From assembly GCF_024539815.1 (NCBI RefSeq), contig NZ_JAHHIU010000143.1, positions 1 to 35,504 of the forward strand: 35,504 bases of DNA. The letters run 5' to 3'. A program made the translations under genes and the position numbers. Below are positions 14,513 through 21,666 of this stretch, piece after piece; the first letter of the stretch is position 1, and each line of letters begins with the position of its first letter. Source of the stretch: Streptomyces hayashii (lineage in GTDB: Bacteria > Actinomycetota > Actinomycetes > Streptomycetales > Streptomycetaceae). Below the pieces are notes generated by a model that saw only the letters and a program-made list of their open reading frames with translations, was not told the origin of the DNA and did no database searches.

Positions 14513-15889
14513 GTGGAACAACAGCCCGCCTCGAACCCCCTGCCCGCCCCGGACCACAGCCCGGAGCGCAGCCCGGAGCACAGCCCGGACCGCGGCCCGG
14601 CCGCGGACCGCCGTGCCGCCCCGGACCGCCGTGCCGCCCCCGATCCCCGCGCCGCCATCGAGACCGTCTTCCGACTGGAGTACCCCCGGGTCATCGCGAC
14701 CGTCGCCCGTGTCGTGCGCGACGTCGGCATCGCGGAGGAGCTGGCGCAGGACGCGCTGGTGGCCGCGCTGGAGCAGTGGCCCCGCGACGGCGTGCCGGAC
14801 AAGCCCGGGGCCTGGCTCACGGCGGCCGCCCGGCACCGCGCCGTCGACCTGGTCCGTCGCCGGGAGAACTACGCCCGCAAGCTGCAGGAGATGGGCCGCG
14901 ACCTGCAGACCACGACCGCCCCGCCCGAGGAGCCCGCCGACGCCGACGACATCGACGACGACCTGCTCCGGCTCGTCTTCACCGCCTGCCACCCGGTGCT
15001 GTCCGCCGAAGCCCGCACCGCCCTCACCCTGCGTCTGCTCGGCGGTCTGAGCACGCCCGAGATCGCCCGCGCCTTCCTGGTGCCCGAACCGACGGTCGCC
15101 CAGCGCATCGTCCGCGCCAAGAAGACCCTGGCCACCAGGAACGTCGCCTTCGAGGTGCCGTACGGACCCGACCGCGAGGCCCGGCTGGGCTCGGTCCTGG
15201 ACGTGATCTACCTGATCTTCAACGAGGGCTACGCGGCCACCGCCGGCGACGACTGGCTGCGCCCGGCGCTGTGCGAGGACGCGCTGCGGCTGGCCCGGCA
15301 GCTGGCGGCCCTGATGCCGAAGGAGCCCGAGGTCCACGCACTGGCCGCGCTCCTGGAGTTCCAGGCGTCCCGCACCCCCGCGCGCACGGCCCCCGACGGC
15401 TCGCCCGTCCTGCTGAGGGACCAGGACCGCCGCCGCTGGGACAGACGGCTCGTCGCCCGGGGCATCGCCGCCCTGGACCGGGCCGGGGCCGCCTCCCCGT
15501 CCGGGGCCCCGGGCCCCTACGCCCTCCAGGCCGCCGTGGCCGCCTGCCACGCGCACGCCCCGGCCTACGAGGACACCGACTGGACGGCCATCGCCACCCT
15601 GTACGGCCTGCTGGCCCTGCGTGCTCCGTCGCCGGTCGTCGAGCTCAACCGCGCCGTGGCCGTGTCGATGGCCGAGGGGCCGGCGCCCGCGCTGGAGATC
15701 GTCGACGGCCTCGCCGCCGAGCCCTCCCTGCGCGACTACCACCTCCTGCCCAGCGTCCGCGGCGACCTGCTGCTGCGCCTGGGCCGGCCGGCGGAGGCCA
15801 GGACCGAGTTCGAGCGGGCGGCCGCGCTGACGGGCAACGAGCGGGAGCGGGAACTGCTGCTGGCCCGGGCGACGGACTGCCTCGGGTGA
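14513..15889 (+). CDS. ECF42-type RNA polymerase sigma factor with TPR-like C-terminus
   Basis: 458 aa. Region 2 covers about 47-117 (AAIETVFRLEYPRVIATVARVVRDVGIAEE in two parts, then LTAAARHRAVDLVRRRE), and region 4 about 150-205 (LTLRLLGGLSTPEIARAFLVP, TVAQRIVRAKK). The rest is the DUF6596/TPR-like extension of this class (VIYLIFNEGYAATAGDDWLRP, VVELNRAVAVSMAEGPAPAL, LPSVRGDLLLRLGRPAEA). Such factors lack a classical anti-sigma factor and are thought to be controlled through the C-terminal extension. The GTG at 14513 is the only usable start before region 2 and has no good ribosome site. Unusually, the first 45 residues are a low-complexity Pro/Asp/Arg/Ser stretch made by DNA repeats. Confidence 0.9.
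   Translation: MEQQPASNPLPAPDHSPERSPEHSPDRGPAADRRAAPDRRAAPDPRAAIETVFRLEYPRVIATVARVVRDVGIAEELAQDALVAALEQWPRDGVPDKPGAWLTAAARHRAVDLVRRRENYARKLQEMGRDLQTTTAPPEEPADADDIDDDLLRLVFTACHPVLSAEARTALTLRLLGGLSTPEIARAFLVPEPTVAQRIVRAKKTLATRNVAFEVPYGPDREARLGSVLDVIYLIFNEGYAATAGDDWLRPALCEDALRLARQLAALMPKEPEVHALAALLEFQASRTPARTAPDGSPVLLRDQDRRRWDRRLVARGIAALDRAGAASPSGAPGPYALQAAVAACHAHAPAYEDTDWTAIATLYGLLALRAPSPVVELNRAVAVSMAEGPAPALEIVDGLAAEPSLRDYHLLPSVRGDLLLRLGRPAEARTEFERAAALTGNERERELLLARATDCLG
14557..14639. repeat. In-frame minisatellite in the sigma factor N-terminus
   Basis: Three 12-bp units beginning CAGCCCGGA lie at 14557-14592 and encode the SPER/SPEH/SPDR series. Two identical 18-bp units, CGGACCGCCGTGCCGCCC, lie at 14604-14621 and 14622-14639 and encode DRRAAP twice. 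Unit lengths are multiples of three, so copy changes keep the frame. Confidence 0.9.
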
Positions 15890-15968
15890 GACGGGCGGCA
15901 CGGCCGTCGACCAGGGCAGACGTCCACCGCCCCGACAGCCCCGAGAGCCCCGAGAGCCCTGACAGGCC

Positions 15969-15984
15969 CTGACGGCCCCGTCAG
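15969..15984. terminator. Short hairpin between convergent genes
   Basis: CTGACGG and CCGTCAG flank CC, just past the stop of the minus-strand methyltransferase (15987) and 80 bp past the sigma factor. It could serve both strands. The true loop would be at least 4 nt. Confidence 0.4.
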
Positions 15985-15986
15985 CC

Positions 15987-17174
15987 TCAACCGGTAGCGG
16001 TCGGACCGGCGGGGGCGCCGAGGAGCATCGTCGGCGCCCCCGCCACCCGGGTCAGGAAGACGGTCGCCGAGTGCGGCCCCCGGTCCTTGGGAAGCGCCTT
16101 CTTGCGCAGTTCCTCCGGCTCCACCGCCGACCCGCGCTTCTTCACGGTCAGGATCCCGACCCCGCGTTCCCGCAGCAGGGCCTTCAACTTCTTCACGTTG
16201 AAAGGGAGTTGATCGGTGATCTCGTAGGCGGTGGCGTACGGGGTGGGGCGCAGCGCGTCGGCGGTGACGTAGGCGATGGTCTCGTCGATCAGCCCGCCGT
16301 CGATCTCGCGGGCCACGTCGGCCACCAGATGGGCCCGGACCACCGCGCCGTCGGGCTCGTACAGATACCTGCCGACCGGCCGCACGCGTGGGTCGGGCAG
16401 CCCGCCGCCGAGCAGCGTCCTCGGCCCCGGCAGCAGGGTCGCCCGGACCGCGCCCGGCTCGGCGGTCCCGAACCACAGCACCGCCTCCTTCACGTCCCCG
16501 CCGTCCGAGATCCACTCGGCCTCGGCCTCGGCCGGGATCGCCTCGTGCGGCACGCCGGGCGCGATCTTCAGAGCGGCGCGGGGCGCGGCGAGGGCGGCCC
16601 CCACCGCCCAGGACAGCGGCGGCGAGTAGGCCTCGGGGTCGAAGACGCGTCCGCGGCCGCCCCGGCGCGCCGGATCGACGAACACGGCGTCGTAGCCGCC
16701 GGTGTCCACCTCGGTGACGTCCGCCTCGCGCACCTCGATCAGTTCGCTCAGCCCCAGCGTCTCGGCGTTCGCGCGCGCCGCCTGTGCCGTGACCGGGTCC
16801 CGGTCGACGGCCAGCACCCGGATCCCGGCGCGGGCGAGCGCGATCGCGTCGCCGCCGATCCCGCAGCACAGGTCGGCGACGGAGGTCACGCCGAGCGCCC
16901 TCATCCGCGCGGCCCGGTAGCCGGCGACGCTCGCCCGTGTCGACTGCTCCACGCCGTTCGGGGTGAAGAACATCCGCTCCGCGTCCTCGGCCCCGAACTT
17001 CACCGCTGCCCGCTGCCGCAGCCTGGCCTGGCCGATGGCAGCCGACACCAGGTCGGCCGGGTGCTCGCGGCGCAGCCGGGTGGCGAGGGCGAGCTCGTCG
17101 GCGGGGGCGGCGCCGCGCACCGCGTCGAGGAGGGCGCGGCCCTCGGCAGTGAGCAGCGGAGCAAGGTCGTTCAC
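15987..17174 (-). CDS. Class I SAM-dependent methyltransferase, THUMP-like domain
   Basis: 395 aa from GTG 17174; an ATG at 17192 would add six residues. The centre is a class I methyltransferase: VADLCCGIGGDAIALARAG (SAM-binding loop), VLAVDRDP (acidic end of strand 2) and DAVFVDPARR (acceptor-side motif). The N-terminal helical part includes KFGAEDAERMFFTPNGVEQSTR. The C-terminal part has LPFNVKKLKALLRERGVGILTVKKRGSAVEPEELRKK in consecutive pieces, which matches the THUMP-like domain annotated in actinobacterial proteins of this kind. RNA is a likely substrate, but the target base is not known from sequence. GACAAT lies 6 nt upstream of the GTG. Confidence 0.88.
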   Translation of the reverse strand: MNDLAPLLTAEGRALLDAVRGAAPADELALATRLRREHPADLVSAAIGQARLRQRAAVKFGAEDAERMFFTPNGVEQSTRASVAGYRAARMRALGVTSVADLCCGIGGDAIALARAGIRVLAVDRDPVTAQAARANAETLGLSELIEVREADVTEVDTGGYDAVFVDPARRGGRGRVFDPEAYSPPLSWAVGAALAAPRAALKIAPGVPHEAIPAEAEAEWISDGGDVKEAVLWFGTAEPGAVRATLLPGPRTLLGGGLPDPRVRPVGRYLYEPDGAVVRAHLVADVAREIDGGLIDETIAYVTADALRPTPYATAYEITDQLPFNVKKLKALLRERGVGILTVKKRGSAVEPEELRKKALPKDRGPHSATVFLTRVAGAPTMLLGAPAGPTATG

Positions 17175-17360
17175 CCCGCCATTGTCCGCCAACCGCCCGT
17201 CTCGCCGGTCGGGGGGCCCGGCCGCCTCGGCGCGGGAGCCGGCGGCGGTCGGTGTGGGCCAGTCGGTGGACGGTGGGCGTCCGGCGGCGGTGTCGGTCGG
17301 GGTTTCGGGGACGGCGACTGCGAGGATCCGGCGCCATGGGACCTGTCGTACAAAATGATG

Positions 17361-17374
17361 ACAACCGTGGTTGT
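17361..17374. promoter_or_regulatory. 14-bp palindrome in the deacetylase promoter region
   Basis: ACAACC-GT-GGTTGT is a perfect inverted repeat around GT. It follows a TACAAAAT stretch (17349-17356) that could be a -10 region, and lies just before the proposed GTG start at 17381. An operator or a 5' hairpin is possible. Confidence 0.45.
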
Positions 17375-17380
17375 TCTCAG

Positions 17381-18364
17381 GTGCCGCGCCGGTGTGGACG
17401 TACCGGTGTCCGGCGCGGCCGCGGGGGTGCGCAAATCCGGGGCGGCCGCGGGCGTACGGGATTCCGGGGCGCGCTCGTCGTCCTCGCGCTGGCCGCCCTC
17501 GCGTCGGGCTGTGCGGGCGGCGGAGGAGGCGCCGGGGGCGCGATCCGTCCCGCCCCGGGCCAGCAGCCCGAGAAGGCCGCGCCTCCGGAGGCGCCGCCCG
17601 CCCGCGCCCTGCACGCGTACGCCGACCGGCTCCGAGCCGCCCAGCAGGCCAGAGCGGCCGTGGCGCGGCGCTGGGGTCTGAGGAAGGTCCCGCTGACGCC
17701 CCCGGCGCCGCCCGCGCACAAGCCGGAGATCACCACCCGCAAGGGCTTCGAGGTCGACGACCACGAGGAACTCGGTCTGCCGCCGGTCTTCACCACGGTC
17801 CCGACCGAGGACAAGGTCGTCTTCCTCACCATCGACGACGGCGCCGAGAAGGACCCGGCGTTCCTGCGCATGATGAGCGAGCTGAAGGTCCCGTACACCG
17901 CCTTCCTCAGCAACTACCTGATCAAGGACGACTACGGCTACTTCAAGAAGATGCGGGACCTGGGGGTGACCCTGAACAACCACACCCTCCACCACCCCTA
18001 CCTGCCGGCCCTCTCCTACGCCCGCCAGAAGCGCGAGATCTGCGGCATGCAGGAGGTGATGCGGGAGCACTACGGCGACCGCCCCGCCCTCTTCCGGCCG
18101 CCGTTCGGCAACTACGACCAGGACAGCCTGCGCGCCGCGAAGTCCTGCGGGGTGCGCTACGCCCCGCTCTGGGACGAGGAGGTCTTCGTCGACCACTGGG
18201 AGTACCGGGAGTCGGACCAGGACCTCCACCCGGGCGACATCGTCCTCACCCACTTCCGCGGTCGCGGCGAGTGGAAGGGCACGATGCCCGACATGGTCCG
18301 CCGGTTCCTGGACAAGGTCACGGCGAAGGGCTACGCGGTGGCCCGGCTGGAGGACTACCTGTGA
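17381..18364 (+). CDS. Polysaccharide deacetylase lipoprotein (first of pair)
   Basis: 327 aa from GTG 17381. An ATG at 17336 would add 15 residues, but those codons are rich in A/T at third positions (GTA, AAT, GAT, TGT, TCT), so that stretch looks like promoter. An Arg-rich start and hydrophobic ALVVLALAALASGCAG give a lipoprotein signal with the lipid Cys in ASGC. The NodB-type catalytic domain has FLTIDDGAEKD (metal Asp pair), the HTLHH metal motif in NNHTLHHPYLP, RPPFGNYD and HPGDIVLTHF. It would remove N- or O-acetyl groups from wall or extracellular glycan. Its stop overlaps the next start by GTGA. Confidence 0.88.
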   Translation: MPRRCGRTGVRRGRGGAQIRGGRGRTGFRGALVVLALAALASGCAGGGGGAGGAIRPAPGQQPEKAAPPEAPPARALHAYADRLRAAQQARAAVARRWGLRKVPLTPPAPPAHKPEITTRKGFEVDDHEELGLPPVFTTVPTEDKVVFLTIDDGAEKDPAFLRMMSELKVPYTAFLSNYLIKDDYGYFKKMRDLGVTLNNHTLHHPYLPALSYARQKREICGMQEVMREHYGDRPALFRPPFGNYDQDSLRAAKSCGVRYAPLWDEEVFVDHWEYRESDQDLHPGDIVLTHFRGRGEWKGTMPDMVRRFLDKVTAKGYAVARLEDYL

Positions 18365-19158
18365 GGGCGCGCGGACTGACGGCCGTCCTGCTGGTCCTGG
18401 CGACCCTGACCGGCTGCGCCCAGTCCGTCGACCCGATCGAACGCCTGGGACGGAAGGCCGCCGCACACGGACGCGAGCCCGCACCGAGCCCGTACCGGCG
18501 CTGGGGCCTGACGGCCCCGCCGGCCGCCGCTCCGGCCCACCCCGCCCGCGTCCTGCCGGACCTTGCGCAAACGGCCCTCCCGCCGGTCCTCGACCACGTC
18601 CCGACCACCGACAGGGTCGTCTTCCTCACCTACGACGACGGCGCCGAACGCGACCCGCGCTTCGTCGACATGGTCCGCGAACTGCGCCTGCCGGTCAGCA
18701 TGTTCCTCACCGACAGCGTGGTCGGACCGGGGTACGCGCACTTCGCCCGGCTCCAGTCGGTCGGCGCGAGCATCCAGAACCACACCCTCGACCACCCGGT
18801 CCTGCGCGGTCTGCCCTACGCGGGGCAGCGCGCGGAGATCTGCGGCCAGCAGGACAAGCTCCGCGCCCGGTTCGGGCTGCGCCCCCGCCTCTTCCGCCCG
18901 CCCTACGGCGCCTACGACGTCACCACCCGGCGCGCCGCCGCCGACTGCGGCATCGCGGCCCTCGTCCTGTGGCGCGCCGCCATGGGCCCCACCGGCCTCA
19001 CCCGAGCCCACGGCCCCCACCGCCTCGAACCCGGCGACATCATCGCCGTCGCCCCGGACGAGACGACGGGCCCGGTCCTGCGCGAACGCACGGTCCGCCT
19101 GCTGCGCCAGGTGCAGGACCAGGGCCTGACAGTGGGCCGCCTGGAGGACTATCTGTAG
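18361..19158 (+). CDS. Polysaccharide deacetylase lipoprotein (second of pair)
   Basis: 265 aa; the GTG at 18361 overlaps the preceding stop, so translation is coupled. A lipoprotein signal (GLTAVLLVLATLTGCAQ) has Cys in LTGC. The catalytic domain is a paralogue of the first gene: VVFLTYDDGAERDP, IQNHTLDHP, RPPYGAYD and LEPGDIIAVAP. All metal-site positions of the NodB fold (Asp pair and two His) are present. The last motif reads AVAPDE where the first gene has LTHFRG, so the active-site ends differ and substrates may too. Both proteins end GRLEDYL or ARLEDYL. The tandem arrangement points to a local duplication. Confidence 0.88.
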   Translation: MRARGLTAVLLVLATLTGCAQSVDPIERLGRKAAAHGREPAPSPYRRWGLTAPPAAAPAHPARVLPDLAQTALPPVLDHVPTTDRVVFLTYDDGAERDPRFVDMVRELRLPVSMFLTDSVVGPGYAHFARLQSVGASIQNHTLDHPVLRGLPYAGQRAEICGQQDKLRARFGLRPRLFRPPYGAYDVTTRRAAADCGIAALVLWRAAMGPTGLTRAHGPHRLEPGDIIAVAPDETTGPVLRERTVRLLRQVQDQGLTVGRLEDYL

Positions 19159-19347
19159 GACGCCACGCCACGCCACGCCACCACCGGCGCCGCGCATGCC
19201 ACGCCACCACCGGCGCCGCGCATGCCACGCCACGCGAGCCGCCACCGGCGCCGCGCACGCCACGTCCCGCCCTGTCCCGCCCCGCCCCGCACGTCGGGTG
19301 GCGAAGGCGCTCGCCCAGCCGAAAACATGGCCGACGCGCCGCACGCA
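19159..19347. repeat. Intergenic tandem repeats upstream of groES
   Basis: CGCCA is repeated four times right after the deacetylase stop. A 26-bp unit is then repeated exactly at 19173-19198 and 19199-19224, with a degenerate third copy to 19259. The unit contains CACCGGCGCCGCGCATG, whose GGCGCC is self-complementary. No gene is seen here, and no other feature is seen in 19260-19347 except GC-rich sequence. Confidence 0.85.
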
Positions 19348-19374
19348 TTGGCACTCCGCTTGACCGAGTGCTAA
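19348..19374 (+). promoter_or_regulatory. CIRCE element 1 (HrcA operator)
   Basis: TTGGCACTC, a 9-nt spacer, then GAGTGCTAA. This matches the CIRCE inverted repeat (TTAGCACTC-N9-GAGTGCTAA) with one mismatch. HrcA binds it to hold groESL off at normal temperature. A -35 hexamer lies inside its spacer. Confidence 0.95.
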
Positions 19375-19389
19375 TCGCGGTCATAGTCT
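19360..19389 (+). promoter_or_regulatory. groES-groEL1 promoter
   Basis: TTGACC (19360-19365) and TAGTCT (19384-19389) are separated by 18 bp. This is a good vegetative-type promoter. The -35 lies within CIRCE element 1 and the expected start lies just before or within CIRCE element 2. Confidence 0.75.
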
Positions 19390-19394
19390 CGGCT

Positions 19395-19421
19395 CTGGCA
19401 CTCACCACTGGAGAGTGCCAA
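19395..19421 (+). promoter_or_regulatory. CIRCE element 2 (HrcA operator)
   Basis: CTGGCACTC, 9-nt spacer, GAGTGCCAA: a second CIRCE copy at the predicted transcription start. Two copies at groESL1 are known in Streptomyces. Confidence 0.92.
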
Positions 19422-19520
19422 CACAGCGACGGGCAGGTCCGGCACCCGCGACGACGGATCCACCTGGTCGCCACCTCAGACAGTTAACCCCGTGAGATCT
19501 CCGAAGGGGGAGGTCGGATC

Positions 19521-19829
19521 GTGACGACCACCAGCTCCAAGGTTGCCATCAAGCCGCTTGAGGACCGCATTGTGGTCCAGCCGCTCGACGCCGAGCAGAC
19601 CACCGCCTCTGGCCTGGTCATCCCGGACACCGCGAAGGAGAAGCCCCAGGAGGGCGCCGTCCTCGCGGTGGGCCCGGGTCGCTTCGAGAACGGCGAGCGC
19701 CTGCCGCTCGACGTCAAGGTCGGCGATGTCGTTCTGTACAGCAAGTACGGCGGCACCGAGGTGAAGTACAACGGCGAGGAGTACCTCGTCCTCTCGGCTC
19801 GCGACGTTCTCGCGATCATCGAGAAGTAA
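19521..19829 (+). CDS. groES: Co-chaperonin GroES
   Basis: 102-aa lid subunit that caps GroEL during protein folding in the cytoplasm. Sequence blocks are VAIKPLEDRIVVQPLDAEQTTASGLVIPDTAKEKPQEG, the mobile loop region, and GDVVLYSKYGGTEVKYNGEEYLVLSARDVLAIIEK in pieces. The GTG at 19521 follows GGGGGAGG at good spacing. Length is normal. It is first in the heat-shock operon, behind a promoter with two CIRCE sites. A strong hairpin follows in the gap before groEL1. Confidence 0.98.
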   Translation: MTTTSSKVAIKPLEDRIVVQPLDAEQTTASGLVIPDTAKEKPQEGAVLAVGPGRFENGERLPLDVKVGDVVLYSKYGGTEVKYNGEEYLVLSARDVLAIIEK

Positions 19830-19847
19830 TTCACCCAGTTTTGCAGT

Positions 19848-19903
19848 GAACTGCGCCCCTGGCCCCCGCTACTCTGTGCAGCCGGGCGCTGGGGGCGCAG
19901 TTC
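19848..19903 (+). promoter_or_regulatory. Long-range hairpin between groES and groEL1
   Basis: GAACTGCGCCCC (19848-19859) pairs perfectly with GGGGCGCAGTTC (19892-19903) across a 32-nt loop, followed by GTTTCT. An overlapping short stem, GCAGT/ACTGC (19843-19854), competes with the left arm. It could act as a partial terminator or an RNA-processing/stability element setting the groES to groEL1 ratio. Confidence 0.6.
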
Positions 19904-19941
19904 GTTTCTCCCACGCTTTCCGAGAGGGCTGAACCGCTCCC

Positions 19942-21567
19942 ATGGCGAAGATCCTGAAGTTCGACGAGGACGCCCGTCGCGCCCTTGAGCGCGGCGTCAA
20001 CAAGCTTGCCGACACCGTCAAGGTGACGATCGGCCCCAAGGGCCGCAACGTCGTCATCGACAAGAAGTTCGGTGCCCCGACCATCACCAACGACGGCGTC
20101 ACCATCGCCCGTGAGGTGGAGCTTGAGGACCCGTACGAGAACCTCGGCGCCCAGCTGGTGAAGGAGGTGGCGACCAAGACCAACGACATCGCGGGCGACG
20201 GTACGACCACCGCCACCGTGCTCGCGCAGGCGCTCGTACGCGAGGGCCTCAAGAACGTCGCCGCCGGCGCCTCCCCGGCCGCCCTGAAGAAGGGCATCGA
20301 CGCCGCCGTCAAGGCCATCTCCGAGGACCTGCTGGCCACCGCCCGCCCGATCGACGAGAAGTCCGACATCGCCGCCGTCGCCGCGCTGTCCGCCCAGGAC
20401 CAGCAGGTCGGCGAGCTCATCGCCGAGGCGATGGACAAGGTCGGCAAGGACGGCGTCATCACCGTCGAGGAGTCCAACACCTTCGGTCTGGAGCTGGACT
20501 TCACCGAGGGCATGGCCTTCGACAAGGGCTACCTGTCGCCGTACTTCGTGACGGACCAGGAGCGCATGGAAGCCGTCCTGGAGGACCCCTACATCCTCAT
20601 CAACCAGGGCAAGATCTCCTCGATCGCCGACCTGCTGCCGCTGCTGGAGAAGGTCATCCAGACCAACTCCTCCAAGCCGCTGCTGATCATCGCCGAGGAC
20701 CTGGAGGGCGAGGCGCTCTCCACCCTCGTCGTCAACAAGATCCGCGGCACCTTCAACGCGGTCGCGGTCAAGGCCCCCGGCTTCGGCGACCGCCGCAAGG
20801 CGATGCTGCAGGACATGGCCGTCCTCACCGGCGCCACCGTCATCTCCGAGGAGGTCGGCCTCAAGCTCGACCAGGTCGGCATCGACGTGCTCGGCTCCGC
20901 CCGCCGCGTCACCGTCACCAAGGACGACACCACGCTGGTCGACGGCGGCGGCAAGTCCGAGGACGTCGTGGGCCGCATCGCCCAGATCAAGGCCGAGATC
21001 GAGAACACCGACTCCGACTGGGACCGCGAGAAGCTCCAGGAGCGCCTCGCGAAGCTGGCCGGCGGCGTGTGCGTGATCAAGGTCGGCGCCGCCACCGAGG
21101 TGGAGCTGAAGGAGAAGAAGCACCGCCTGGAGGACGCCATCTCCGCGACCCGCGCCGCGGTCGAGGAGGGCATCGTCTCCGGTGGCGGTTCCGCGCTGGT
21201 CCACGCCGCCAAGGTGCTGGAGGGCGGCCTGGGCAAGACCGGCGACGAGGCCACCGGTGTGGCCGTCGTCCGCCGCGCCGTCGTCGAGCCGCTCCGCTGG
21301 ATCGCCGAGAACGCGGGCCTTGAGGGCTACGTCATCACCGCCAAGGTGGCCGAGCTCGACAAGGGCCAGGGCTTCAACGCCGCCACCGGCGAGTACGGCG
21401 ACCTGGTCAAGGCCGGCGTCATCGACCCGGTCAAGGTCACCCGTTCCGCCCTGGAGAACGCCGCCTCCATCGCCTCCCTCCTCCTGACGACCGAGACCCT
21501 CGTCGTCGAGAAGAAGGAAGAGGAGGAGCCGGCCGCCGGCGGGCACTCCCACGGCCACTCCCACTGA
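19942..21567 (+). CDS. groEL1: Chaperonin GroEL1 with His-rich tail
   Basis: 541-aa chaperonin subunit. Family blocks include AKILKFDEDARRALERGVNKLADTVKVTIGPKGRNVV in pieces, the ATP site GDGTTTATVLAQ, VEESNTFGLELDFTEGM and EGIVSGGGSALVHA. It ends AAGGHSHGHSH, the His-rich tail of the actinobacterial GroEL1 type, instead of the Gly-Met tail. In related bacteria GroEL1 is the specialised copy, and a second groEL with a Gly-Met tail lies elsewhere in the genome. The start ATG at 19942 is the usual MAKIL. It follows the groES gap hairpin in the CIRCE-controlled operon. Confidence 0.97.
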   Translation: MAKILKFDEDARRALERGVNKLADTVKVTIGPKGRNVVIDKKFGAPTITNDGVTIAREVELEDPYENLGAQLVKEVATKTNDIAGDGTTTATVLAQALVREGLKNVAAGASPAALKKGIDAAVKAISEDLLATARPIDEKSDIAAVAALSAQDQQVGELIAEAMDKVGKDGVITVEESNTFGLELDFTEGMAFDKGYLSPYFVTDQERMEAVLEDPYILINQGKISSIADLLPLLEKVIQTNSSKPLLIIAEDLEGEALSTLVVNKIRGTFNAVAVKAPGFGDRRKAMLQDMAVLTGATVISEEVGLKLDQVGIDVLGSARRVTVTKDDTTLVDGGGKSEDVVGRIAQIKAEIENTDSDWDREKLQERLAKLAGGVCVIKVGAATEVELKEKKHRLEDAISATRAAVEEGIVSGGGSALVHAAKVLEGGLGKTGDEATGVAVVRRAVVEPLRWIAENAGLEGYVITAKVAELDKGQGFNAATGEYGDLVKAGVIDPVKVTRSALENAASIASLLLTTETLVVEKKEEEEPAAGGHSHGHSH

Positions 21568-21592
21568 CCCAGGTCGGTACCCACGGCATGAA

Positions 21593-21634
21593 CCGAGGCC
21601 CGGCGCCCTGCAGACAAGAGGCGCCGGGCCTCGG
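21593..21634. terminator. Terminator after groEL1
   Basis: CCGAGGCCCGGCGCC (21593-21607) pairs perfectly with GGCGCCGGGCCTCGG (21620-21634) around a 12-nt loop. It sits 26 bp after the groEL1 stop and 32 bp from the end of the convergent minus-strand gene, so it can serve both. Confidence 0.85.
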
Positions 21635-21666
21635 CGTGCGTCCGCCGCTCCCGCGGCCCCGGCCCG

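Noticed and set aside
17441..18364. Xylan-related role for the deacetylases because a xylanase lies nearby
   Set aside because: They are more than 3 kb away, behind unrelated genes, carry lipoprotein signals, and have no xylanase-type operator upstream.
19831..21564. Minus-strand frame of 577 codons opposite groEL1
   Set aside because: It is the antisense of a certain groEL1 gene, a classic false frame in Streptomyces. No ribosome site or family motif is seen.
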